Origin: Ixodes scapularis
Taxonomy: Eukaryota; Arthropoda; Arachnida; Ixodida; Ixodidae
Length of the DNA stretch: 64,000 bases
Assembly (NCBI RefSeq): GCF_016920785.2
Contig: NW_024609835.1
Coordinates: forward strand, 28,841,297-28,905,296
Direction: 5' to 3'
Shown: positions 47,001 through 59,000 of the stretch, one piece after another
Position numbering within the stretch: position 1 is the first letter of the stretch
Layout of the letters: every line of letters starts with the position of its first letter
Made by a program: the position numbers and the translations under genes
Notes under the pieces: model-generated
What the model saw: the letters and a program-made list of their open reading frames with translations, nothing else
What the model was told of the DNA's origin: nothing
Databases searched by the model: none

Positions 47001-50000
47001 TTAGTTTGTTATAGCCAATGTCCATTTCTTCCCTATTAGCATGCAAGGGGAATTATGATTGCTTTGTTATATCCATTAGTTCGTTATATCCCATTTTGTT
47101 ATAACGAGGTTTTACTGTATGTGCACCAAATGCACCCCAAAGCTCAACTCGGCGGTCCACGTTGGCGTTCGCCGTCAACACTGGCAAGTTTTTTGGCCCT
47201 GTTTTTTGGCCCTCTTTTTTGCAGAAAGGAAGGTACGCCTCGTAATTTACGAGGTAAAACCCAACTGTGAAATACACCTTTAACGAAAAGTTTAGATTGC
47301 AACATGCAGGCGCCGATTTTTACGTCCATTCTTAAATTGAGCCACAGCATTTTATACACCCCATATATAACCCCCTCCTCAGCCCCAACTGTGCGTCTCT
47401 TCGGCATACCTTAAAAGGACCACTAAATGCGTAGCATTCATAGGTCCTCCACAATGTTACGATGTCGCTCCACGTTAGCCACGCGACGTCACAAACCATC
47501 AAAAAAGCGTGTGGTCATGTGACATTGCAGTCCCGACATCACGGCGTTGGGCGAAGCCACGGTGTCGCACAAAGACGCCGACCAGAGAGTTTCCTCTCCT
47601 AGGATTCGTTACCGCTCCGGCACTAGCGTCAGACGCCGACTCCCGTAAACGCCGTGACAATGGCAACGCGCCGCCGCCATCGAGCCGACAGGAAGACCCT
47701 AAAGCCGCGGTCACACAGCTCAAGCATCCTACAAAAGGCACAATGTTCGCTGAAGACATGCCTCAGGTACGTTCAAAGCAGGTTTGCTTCATGCATTTTA
47801 GATGTCGGCAGACAGCATTTGTACGATCAACAAGCACAACCATCGTACGAGAGTTAAACATGCCTCAGACAGCGGCTGCAACTTTTCTTTTATACGACGT
47901 ATGTATTCGCAACGCGACCGCGGCTTAGAAGATGGCCTCCGTAAATGCTACACATCTCAGAAAGGGGGCGGCAGTGGCAGGTGCACCCACTTTTGACCCC
48001 CGCCGGGGACGGCTGGAGCGAGATGGAGGACGGCAGCAGGTACTGCACTTGGGTGGGGGCCATGTGGAGTTGGCGCACGGGAGCCCCGCCGTCGGGCGAG
48101 GGGGGCATGCCCGGCCTGAACATCACGCCGGTCAGGGGTGCCGCCCGGTCACCCTTGGACGGCGGGGGGCTCAGAAGGGTGTACTGGGATGCCCCGGGCA
48201 CCAGCAGGGTGTGGCCCAGGTGCCCATACATGGGCTTAGACAGGATCGGCACCGGGTTGGAGGTCGTGCGCAGTGGGGATGCCTGCCCACGCGGGACACG
48301 AATTGTTAAAGTTAGTCCAAATTTCGATAGTCACTCGTTTGCCTCAAAATTGATTCAATGCATCGATAGACACATCTGAACAAGTAAACCAAAATACAAA
48401 ACACAATCTTTTTTTTTTGTTTTTTTTTTAAGCTTTTATACGTTTTACGAGGCTCCATCGTCAAAGGTAAAAATTTGCAACAAATGTTGTAATTTGGGTC
48501 GAATTTGGGCAGCACAGCTTGTTCCTTACAGGTTACAAGAAATGTGATGGTGTGATATGAATGAGCTTTGGCTCATGCTAGCAAAGCAAAAAGAAGCACA
48601 CAAAATACCACATTTTCTAGACGTACATTACACAGAGAGAGAACTAAACTATTTATTGTCCGAAACATGTCGCAGCTTCGGTTCAGCTAGTTTTTCTTCG
48701 GAGGGGGTAATGCAACATGCGTGGCCAAGTAGGCAGTGCACGCGGCTCCCACGTGGAAGAATCGAATTTGAGTCCTGCTAGCCCAGTTTTTAACGCAGAA
48801 AGTGTTTTATGGATCGTTTTCTATTAGAAAATTTTCATTAAAGGAGCGTCATGACGAATGTCATGAATGAGTGACACGCTGGGAGCATAACAGACAATAA
48901 GGTTTTATACAGACTGTATATATAAAGTTTGAATGCGGCAGGGCTCGAACCTGGGTCTGGGCGGTGGCAGTCAGATACTGTAGCCACCAGTAGTCTTTTT
49001 TTTTTTTTAACTCTTTGACGGCCATTGTTGTACATGTACGGAGGCAATTACACATTTGAAAGTGTCCGCCTAAATGCAAAACTGCGCACACTGCGGGAGG
49101 TGCTGCTATTTGTTATGCCTTCGGCAAACTTTAAACGTCATATTCACAAGTTTCGCCTCGCTGAGCTAATTATAGTTTTCAAATTAGACGCTCCGCGCAC
49201 GTGATGCTCACTTCACTTACCGACCGCTTTGGCAGTGGTGTGATTGAGAGCACTGGTTCTTCTGATTAAGATTTCTGATGCTTTTAGGAATTAAATTCGA
49301 AATGTGAGAACTCATCATCCGACTTAAAAGCCTCCTGAAGTGCCTCGGGTTAGGAATCTAAAACTGCTGGAATGTTCCAGAAGTGGACGTGCCAAAATTG
49401 AACCCAATGGAAGAAAGGAGAAAACTTTTCGCCTTCAATATTTTCATTTAATGCTTTTAGACCTAAACATCTTGCAAGTACTGTACGTGCTCGCACTAGA
49501 TAACTTAAAAAAGAAACTGTTGTTTTATTTTTTTTTATGCTACTCCATTGGAAACAAAACCCAACCACTGGAAAACATCTTTTGAGAAAAAAAAGTTGAT
49601 TGTTGAAGGTTAACGGTTACTAGCACAGCTCGTCTGGGAGGGTACTAAATGATTATAGGCTTGAGCGTGTTGGTAATCTACATTGAATTAAAACGAAAGA
49701 AACACAAAAGAGGCCGAAACAGACGACACAGCTTTCGACTTGCAACTACAGATTTACTGGGGCGGCTCGCTGCTCAGAGCTCGACTTGGGGAGGCGATGG
49801 GGAAAGGGGGGGAGGGGGATGAGGGGAGGTGTAAGAAACACAGGGAGACCGTTGCGGGGGCGAACACAGCGGGCGGTCGGGAGTCTGGTCCACGGCGTGG
49901 TCTGGTCCGTCTCGCCTCTCTCGTAGACGACACCTCGCGTCGCTTCGTGCCGTCGGGGGCGCGGCGGAGAGCGGGGGGAGGGGGGGGGGGGGGGGGGGGG

Positions 50001-53000
50001 GGGGGGTCATCGGAATTCCCCGGGGAAGGCGCAAGACGGACCGGAGCACCAGAGGGTCAGGCGAAAACAGAAGAAGGCGAGAAGAAGTAAGAACAGAGGG
50101 CGGCTTTCCGGGGTTGTTTTTGTTTGCCACTGTTTTCCCAAACCTTTAAGTTCTAGTGCCGCGTGTGCTGGGGGGCTCCCCTCCCTCGCAGGAAGCTAAT
50201 CTCTCTCTCCGAGAGGGAAGGGGAAGGGCCGGAAAGGTTTGTTGTCGCTGACTTGATACTTACGGATTCTATTATTTCTTTTCCGAATCGAGATCGGTGT
50301 CCACCTATGATTTTTGTTTGGGTGAAATGGGGTGTGCAAGAGGAACATTTTTTTGCGTGGACAACAACCGGATGCACGGAATCTTCGGGCGGGCTCGTGA
50401 TCTCCCTCGCGTGTTCACGGACCTCCGCCCTCCTGCACTAAAAAACACGCCCAGTGCTTCCGCCCCTGCGCGCGAGAGAAAGTGTACACGATCCCTCTTT
50501 CGTGCGGAGCGGAGTACACCGGTCAAACGGGCCGATGTATCAACGACCGTCTCCGTGAACACGCGAGGGAGATCACGAGCCCGCCCTCCTGCACTAAAAA
50601 ACACGCCCAGTGCTTCCGCCCCTGCGCGCGAGAGAAAGTGTACACGATCCCTCTTTCGTGCGGAGCGGAGTACATCGGTCAAACGGGCCGATGTATCAAC
50701 GACCGAAATGGCTGGGAAATCATGCGCAGCACAATTTCCCAGCCATTTGATATGCATTTTTTTTGCTTTACTATTTGACGTTTTTCGTCAGCCATCTCGT
50801 CTTCAGTATGCTGCTTTCTCTTTCGAGGCATTGTGAAAACTGAAACACATCCATTGACTGCCTCGTGCCACGCATGCGCGGAATGAAAAAAGGAGGAGGC
50901 ACGATGTAGGAGAGGGGAATAAAGTTGACAGGAAGAAGAGGCAAAATTGTTTTGTGTAATAGATGGGAATGTTTTGGGGAGGGGAGTGGGGGGTGCCAAA
51001 AGTTGCTTTGTCATTCGCTAAGCTCTGCTACTGTTCATAGATAACAATGATCAGCCCTACGTACACTCTACAAAAAAATAGACTCACGGCCCTCATTACT
51101 TCTTAGCACACTTTAGTCTCGCAGAAAAATTTTAAATGTATTTTATTTCTGCAGAAAAAGTTGGGAGACAAAGCGTGCAGAAGGATGCACACATTTCTCC
51201 CCTTAAAGTTACTGAATTATTATAATTAGTGATAATAAATTAATGCTACGCTTGTCTCATCAAAACCAGCCTTAAGGTACTCCGTGTAAAAAAAAAATCA
51301 TTTCCTAAATTCTTCAGTGAACGGGTTCTCAAACTCTGTCCCAAAGTACCCGCGGGAGTTCCCCGCCCGCACATTTTCTTTGCCCATCCCACCCCCAGGC
51401 AAATGGCTCCTCGAGCTCGAGCGCAGTTTCGGAAGATCCGAGCACCGCTTCGTTGCGTCGACACCGAGATGGAGAGGAGCTCTTCGACTATCTGCCAAGA
51501 GAAGCAGGCATTCCTTGGGATCGACGAGTTTGAGAGCCCTCACTTCCGTGGTCCCATTAGGCCATGTAGGTAGGAAGCTTCTGGAGTAGGCGGCCTTTGA
51601 AACCGCCAGAACAGAAAGGCCAGGCCTGAGCTTGGCCTTTCTGTTCCGAGTTTGGGGAGCCTCACCGCGGCGACCTCTCGCTGCTGCCTGTCCTCCGAAA
51701 GGGCGGGGGCCCTCTTCTTGGGCGAGTGGACGTCCCTGAAGACGGCCCCAGTGGGCTGGAAAGCCAGGTGGGGCCCCATGGGGCGGGGGGCCTCCCGGAG
51801 GGGGGCAGGCTCCCGCAGAATGGGCGTGGGCCGGTGCGTAACCTCCCCCGGAGGGGGGCCCGTGCCCAGGGGGGACAGCCGCGGGGACGCGTCCGACGTC
51901 CCGCCCTCCGAGTCGCTCTCGGCCACCCGCTCCTTGCACTGCAGGTCGATCGCGGGCTCCATGTCCCCTGCAACGACGCAGCCGAAAGGTCGAACGCAGT
52001 GCGGAGCAAGTGCCAGTCCGCAGTCCCCCTCCCGTGAAGGCAAACAAAACTATGATTATCTCTATAACGAGTCCCGATTATGGTACATCTACATACAGCA
52101 CATAGCCTAAGGCAGCTGTTCTCAAATGGGGGTCTGTGAACCCCTCTGGCGTCGCTGAAGGCCTTCGGGGGGTCTTTGAAGCCCGCGGCCGTCGGTCAAG
52201 CCGAGCAATAAAATTTTTTGTTTACAGCAGAGATGTTAAGGGCTAGTTTCCCCAGGATCATATCCTGTACCAAACAAATGTGGACACAACACTCTGGTTT
52301 TTACCGTCGCTCATAGATGGCGGTAGCTGTCTAGTGTGTTGTGTTTGCCGGTTGTCTGCTTGCCGCCGTCGCTCATAGATCGCGGCAACCTTTCCAGCCT
52401 CAGTGACCAGACAACTGGTTGCTGCCGTCGCTCATAGATGGCGGCAACATTTCTTCGGAAGAAGAAGAGCAGGAACGGAAGGAGCGGCGATGTGCTCAGC
52501 AGCGCGAATGGAACCGCCGCGAAACCGCTATCGCCTAAAGTTCCACTGTGTAGAGCGCTTCAGATTCCCTCGCGATAGAAGAGCAGATCGCTCGCCTGGA
52601 AAGCCACCGTTGAGAACAGAAGCTACAACTTCACTGCTCTTCCTTCACCAGAGTGGAAAGGATTAAATTTTTTTAATGATGTTGGCTGTCTCACAAAGCT
52701 ACATTGACTAAACCATGTGCACTGAGCCTGTTTCAGCGCTTGAAGGTTGGTCTGCATGCATTCAGTTTTCTTTCTTTACCCTTTTGTCATTGTAATTGTT
52801 CAATGACCCACCTCCCCCCCAGTGGATGGAGACCCTCATCACTTCTGCAATAAAGAACGGGTCTCCAAAACATTGGTGGTTAAAAACCATTAATGTTTGG
52901 GAATAATTCACTGTCAGTAAATTCTAACTCTACCAAAGCAGGAGAAGCTTCTACTGCAAAATCCTCCTACACTCTTTCCACTTCAGACTCTTTCCTCCTG

Positions 53001-56000
53001 CACTCTTTCCACCAAGCCGGTTTCTCAAAATCGGGGAAAACCAAAAACCTCAAAATAGAGCTGTCCTTGAACAAGAAAAACTCAAGCTACGCAGGGAGAA
53101 AACGTCCACCTGCAGCAGTCTTTCTGAACACAACACCCATAAAACCGTCCTGGAGGCTGCTTCTATCTTCAAAACCACATTCCCTACCTTGTGTCCCTTT
53201 CTTAAGCAACAGAAAGCCACAATTCCACACATAGTGTTTGTCGCAGCTGTTGGGTAGGTAGAACGATAACCGTTTATTCAGAGCGTTAGAGATTATACAT
53301 AAAAGGACCGACACAGGACGACGTCACCACTGGCTTCCGCCGTAGCGAGTGTACGTGTCACGGTTCACTTTTTCCTGTCTGGCACATCGCGGTGCTGCAG
53401 TCGGCAGTCGCCTCTAGATGCGCTCTCGCGACACTGTTGGCTACAGTTCTTGTCGGAAACCGTTGTCGTGTCACTAGAAATGTTAGTGGCAAAATATTGT
53501 ACAACACCGACGGATGGAAAGGACACTGAGACTACTTGACCACGGTGAGTGCTTAGAACAGTGGTGAATCAACCAGTGCAATGGCAACCTTATGTAAGCA
53601 CGAGAAATAACTTCATCTATCCAACAAGGTACACAATTGCAGCTCTTTAAGAAGCTATTGATCCACTAGAGTCAATGACGCAGGTGGTCCTCCAGCCTAG
53701 TCACAAACTTCACTTGCCACTTTGCCACTGTAGTAGTCTTGACACTACTGCAATTCTGTGTTTTGTGTGCGACAAACTGTGGTTCACGTGCACTGGTGCG
53801 AAGCAGTGGAGTTTGATACCAGAGCGCTCTTGAAAAGCGCTAAAGCTTGATGAAAGACACTGGAGAATTCTTTAGACATTATTCATAATTTTCAAATATT
53901 CGAAAAACTCAAATACTTTATACACTAAAAGTGTTGCGAATCAAATGAAACAGCAAACACTATGAACACACCGTAAAATACTGAGCAAGCGCCCACTCAA
54001 AATTCAAAGATAATCGCAAAAAATAGGGGATGGGCACATGTGAAGTCATCAATTTTACATATATGTATGTACTTTGCATAGTTTTTCAGATATTTAAAAT
54101 TTTGGGGGTGGGCGCTTAGTGCGGAGTGGGCGAATGCACGGTATTCTACGGCAGCTGAAAAATTATTTGAAGTTAGGAATATTCGCACGCATTTAAATAT
54201 ACTCTAGCAGGAAGAGTAAACCAGGAGGATGTGACAGAGACAGGCACATTCTGCTAGAAGCATACTTATACCAACACGCTCGTTATAAAGATACACGAGA
54301 CTTGTCAAAAGTCTTAACCCGGCAAAATGGATGACCTGGCACCTGCCGAGAGCTCAGACTAGAAGTGTCAGCCTACCTTCATCCTCGCAGATTATCATTC
54401 TCTCATCGTCGCTGGAAGCGTCCCCATCCTTATCCGTGATGCTTCCCATGACGGCACTGTTGATGGAAGACTCCGACGCAGCCTCGGCCCACGACGCAGG
54501 AAGGGCGCAATTCTGAAACATTGTCCGCAATCAGCCGCGGTAAAGGAACAAGCAGCTGCATGAACAAAGCACTAAGAGCAGACCGCTTCCGAAGTTTGGT
54601 GACATTTAGTGGCCCAAATATAAACAGCTTTTGCCGTACTGCTCCAGTGCATGCTTCTCCTTTCGGTTTGAAAGTACAACTGGGCAGCATCATGTAGAAG
54701 AGGGACGCCTCATCCGGGTTGAAGATATCTTTCTGACGGTAAGTTTTCTGAAGCTCGGCGAGTCGGTGGTTGCGCCAGAGGTCCACAGACGCTTCATCCA
54801 CTGTGCCACTTTCGTCGTGTATTGGCTTCAATATCACATTCTTCCGCTTCTTCAAGCGGTCAAACCTTATCTGTCATCAATGCGGTGGTTACTGGAAGGT
54901 TGGCTGCCCTGACTTACTTCAGTCAGCACAGAAACGCTGCCTCGACGTCTGAAAACTTGGAATCCTGGAGACTCTTCGTCTTGCTTGAAAAGCTTTGCTC
55001 AAAGCCGCCAAAGACTTTGTCCTCGTTTTTCAGTACTGCTGATAGCACTGATGAAAAAATCCCAAATTCCTTCGTGATACTGGACTTTGTTCTACTTCCT
55101 TTCTCAACTTCCCCGATGAGAGCAACTTTCCTCTCAAGCGTCAATGATTTGCACTGTTTGGGCTGTGCCATCTTCACAGTCAATCGAGTCACGCACCAAC
55201 AATGTCGGAGAATTCACAACCAATGACCGAATTGAACACTTGACACTTGCTCATATGGCACCGTGATAAGATCGAAACACCCGGAAAAAAATGGCGAACA
55301 AGCAACAAAGAACAGCAATACTCTCGAAATGAACGAGACACCTCTGTGAGAGACGTGACTGACAAGACGTCGACCAGACCGGGAAGAGAAACGGAAGAAC
55401 CCAGAAGCAAAGAAGAGAAACAAAAGACAGAGCAGAAAAAAACATGCGAGGGAGAGGGGGCATTGAACGCCAGGCATCCCGGCTTGTCATTGGCCTGTCT
55501 AAACGGAGTCGTTGAAACAATAAAAAAGAAAGAAACAATAAAAAGAAAAAACTTAGGACAACAAACTTTTTTGAGGCACACGTCTCTCCGAATTTTTGTG
55601 CCTCGCACCGCGCAAAAAACATGGTGCTTTTTGTTCTTTTTCTTATGTGCCTGCACATTTTATTAATTTTTTCTTCTTTTTTTTTTTGTGCACACATATT
55701 TTTTTTGTTTTTGGCACAGTTTTTGTTGTTTATTGTGCATTTTTTGTGCTTTTTGCTGACATGATTTTCATATATTTCAAGTCCGCCCTGAAAACCTTTT
55801 GAGATAAGCAAGGACAAAATGCATTGTGCCTATGGGAGTTCATTCCATGACAAGGAAATTTTACAACTTAACCACTATTTCGAGATAGCCATGTTCGAGT
55901 TATTGAGCTATTTCTGTATGGCTCCACCGACGGTCGCCTACAGAAAAAGTATGCTTTACTAAGCATGACTCGCAACCGACAGTTGCTTGCAAATTAAGTA

Positions 56001-59000
56001 TGACTCGCTGACAACAGCCGCTTGCGGACTAAGCATGCCGGACTAAGTATGACCTGCCTCTGACGGTTGCTTGTGGATTAGGTATGATTCACCGCCAAAG
56101 TCATTTGTGAACCAGGCATGCTGGACTAAGTACCACTCGCCACAGACAGACGCGCGCCACCGCAGACGACCGTCGGCACTAAGTTATACAGTAAAGTTTC
56201 GTTACTTCAACCTCAGCTAATTTGACTTTTCGTTTAATTCGATCGTGTCCAAAAGTCCTGGAGAGCGCCCATACATTTTTATGAAAGGAAAAGTTTGATA
56301 GTTCGAACTCGGGAAGACTCCGCATCGTATAATTCGCCCCGAGCGAATGCGTGTGGGCTCACCGTGCACGGCACCACGGCAGAAAAACCAACAACGTAAG
56401 GTGAAACACGGGCCGCTTTGCTGCAAAGCCAAACGTGCGCAAATATGCGTCTGCTCCTCTACGCCATTGAGATGGACAGTAGCGAATGACTCGAGCCAGC
56501 GCAATCAATCTGGCAAGGGGCAGCACAGAGAACATAGCACATGGTAGGGTGCGGAGACAGCGCGCTGTCAAAGCGCCTTTCTGTAGCATCGTGTGCAGTC
56601 CATCTTGCGCGCCGGGAAGCGTGGGTTCTTTTTTTCCTTTTCTTTCTTGTTGTTATTTTTCTCTGTCACTGACGGTCTGGGCACCCGGCGCCAAAATCGG
56701 CTAATATATATATATATATATATTTTTGTAGCTGTGCGCAATATTTTGAGGACGTGGTGTTTAGTTAAGCTGCTCTCCGGAGCATGCTTTTAGACAGTTG
56801 TTTTATGCTCAGACGGCAGCAGACCATCTGTGAGTACTTTGGACAATAAAAAGAAGTTTAATTTTACCCGTTTTTCTGTCCTTTTTTTTTAATTCGATCA
56901 TTCGGATAATTTGACCGAATTTCAAGGTCCCGTCGAGGTCGAATTAATGGAAGTTTACTGTACCTAGTCCAGCTGATTCCGCTCTCTTTCCATATCCTTT
57001 TTATCAAACCCCGCACTGCAGAATGCATGGTCCAAGGTTCGATTCCCACTGAGCCCTTTGGTGAATCTCGCTGGTTCAAGTGAATTGTTCTTAGTTATGA
57101 TTATGTATGAATTATGATGTTCAGGTATGCCTTCTATATGCTTTGTATGCATATGCATTGCCTGCAATGGGCTATACATACTTCATGCTGCCTTGCCCTG
57201 CATGCAATGCTTTTTCGTCACACTACAGCATTAGACCCTTTGCATGAAATTCAGTTCATAAACACACTCTATGTTAAAAGTAGTATACTTCAGTGGCAAA
57301 CAAGAATGAGCTATTCCCCATCCAGGTCTTTCTCCATTTGTTTCAGTTTCAACGATGAACAGAAATTAGAAACAGCCTGTATGAAGCATTGACCTTAGTA
57401 AAGCCCCTTTTAAATTCACTACATCAAGGGGCTTAAAGTCGAGTGTGTGCTGACAAGATCTACCACAAGAGCAATATGAACACCGACGCAGCACGTGTAT
57501 CTGAATCGTGTGTTGCATTGTGCTTAAGTCCCAAATAGAAAGACACGTGCCATTTGCTGGGTACATGTTTCAACTTTTCACATACCAGACACACAAAGGC
57601 TGCCATCAGCATGGCACAGCTGCCACAAGCTTGGATCATGATAACCAACAAAGTGGCCAGATTGAATTTCAAAATCAGACCATTGATAGGCTTACTATAA
57701 TGCTAAAATTCATCCTGTCTGTACATACAAGATCATTGCATTGGTTGAAGAAAATAGGGTGTGTGTAAAAAGTAGTACTTACATCAGAACTTTCTCCATT
57801 CTTGGTGACGGTCAGATCTTCCTTTTGGTTATCTGAAGAAAGAATAGCGACACAAGATTTCAAAGTGATGCGTAAACCCGCTAAAGGTCCATTGCACGGG
57901 TACCAAGCACAAATGGAAAAAAAATATGTCTACAGTCGCCGACCGTTTTTTCAAACTCCGATAATTTGGACTTGTTCGATATTTCGGACCTAAAGAAGGA
58001 ACCATGCCTTACCCCATAGAAATAGTGCATATTCACAACCAATGTTTCGGACAGTTTGAAGTCCGAAAGTTCGATTATTCGGACAAAATCGTTGTGAGCG
58101 ATCAGCGGGGAACACCACCGAGAAGCGGCCATTTTGAATTTAATGTTGGCTGCACATGGATTGGCTTGGTTTGGCAGCGCTCCTTGAGTACTTCCGACTC
58201 CTACTGCTAGGTGACGCTATGCTAGCCCTTCTTTTTCCATTTAGCTGCACGTCATCATCATCATCATAATTATCATTTTGCTTTGTTTCCTCCCATTCCT
58301 TTGCACTTCCACCCCACTTTCGCGTCACCATTGTGCGCCCTTGGATTTGGGGCTTTCATCTCGTTCGGACAACGCTGGCTTGGACGTCATGGCCCCATCT
58401 GTTCTTCTGCTGCCGCGATGCGTCACTAAGAAGCGCAGAACGTACTCGACCATAACGCTAGACAAGGCAGTGATTCTCAAGCTAACAGAAAGTTGCCGAA
58501 CGCAAACGTAGGTGTAACCTAAAACAAGGCATGCAGGCGTAACTTGAAAGAAGGCACTATTTACGGCCTTTTTAAGCCCACTTGGAAGTAATAAAGGCAA
58601 CTTTTTTAATCTGCTGATTTTTCGGACTGCTCTATTATTCGGACGTTTTTTCAGTCCCTGCGAAGTTCGGATAATCGGTCGGCGACTGTAGTCCTTAAGA
58701 TAATTAAAACTTGCCCGTAGTAAAAACTACTCAACAAAAAATTTGTTTATACATGGCTAGATATTACAAAGTATAAAAAATATGATGTTGAAAGTAATTT
58801 TGAGACTGAACCATTATTAGCGGTTTTACAAAATGTTAAAGTTCAGTGCTCAATGTGTGGTCACCAAGTAATAAAACAATAGATAATAAAAAATATTTAC
58901 TATGCCTGCTCTTAAGAATATGCTCTCAATGTTGTACGCTTTGTATATTTATGTATGTGTTGCAGAAAAAAAAAAATGTTTTTATGCCCTAGATGCTCAG

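Larger units (their letters stand above)
40896..47990 (-). other. large cic intron, mostly transposons
   Basis: It holds a piggyBac-like MITE (41301-42019), a nested Tigger/LTR/hAT stack (42418-45495), a TIR element (46456-47362) and a 183-bp MITE inside it (46935-47117). From 45500 to 46450 and 47370 to 47990 nothing is recognised. Confidence 0.75.
48283..51665 (-). other. cic intron
   Basis: It contains a tRNA-derived SINE fragment (about 48920-49000) and rearranged Penelope-like fragments (49750-50760). From 50770 to 51290 nothing is recognised. At 51298-51590 both strands are open for about 90 codons without family support. Confidence 0.6.
54513..57782 (-). other. cic intron
   Basis: It contains the decayed pogo transposase (54620-55192), T/A-rich low-complexity DNA (55240-55800), a short CTAAGTATGACTCGC-type repeat cluster (55950-56150) and the TIR element at 56189-56960. 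A T-arm-like GGTTCGATTCCCACT lies at about 57035. Confidence 0.6.

Noticed and set aside
48700..48785. Plus-strand tRNA-like segment with CACGTGG and GAATTTGAGTCCTGC
   Set aside because: Acceptor and anticodon stems do not close; at best a tRNA-derived repeat.
51298..52047. Minus-strand 249-codon open frame overlapping exon 5
   Set aside because: It is in a different frame from the conserved CKERV exon, has no splice support and no recognisable domain; the GC-rich composition explains its length.
55251..55817. 188-codon minus-strand open frame rich in F, L and K
   Set aside because: It derives from T-rich low-complexity DNA between transposon remnants; no domain or coding bias.
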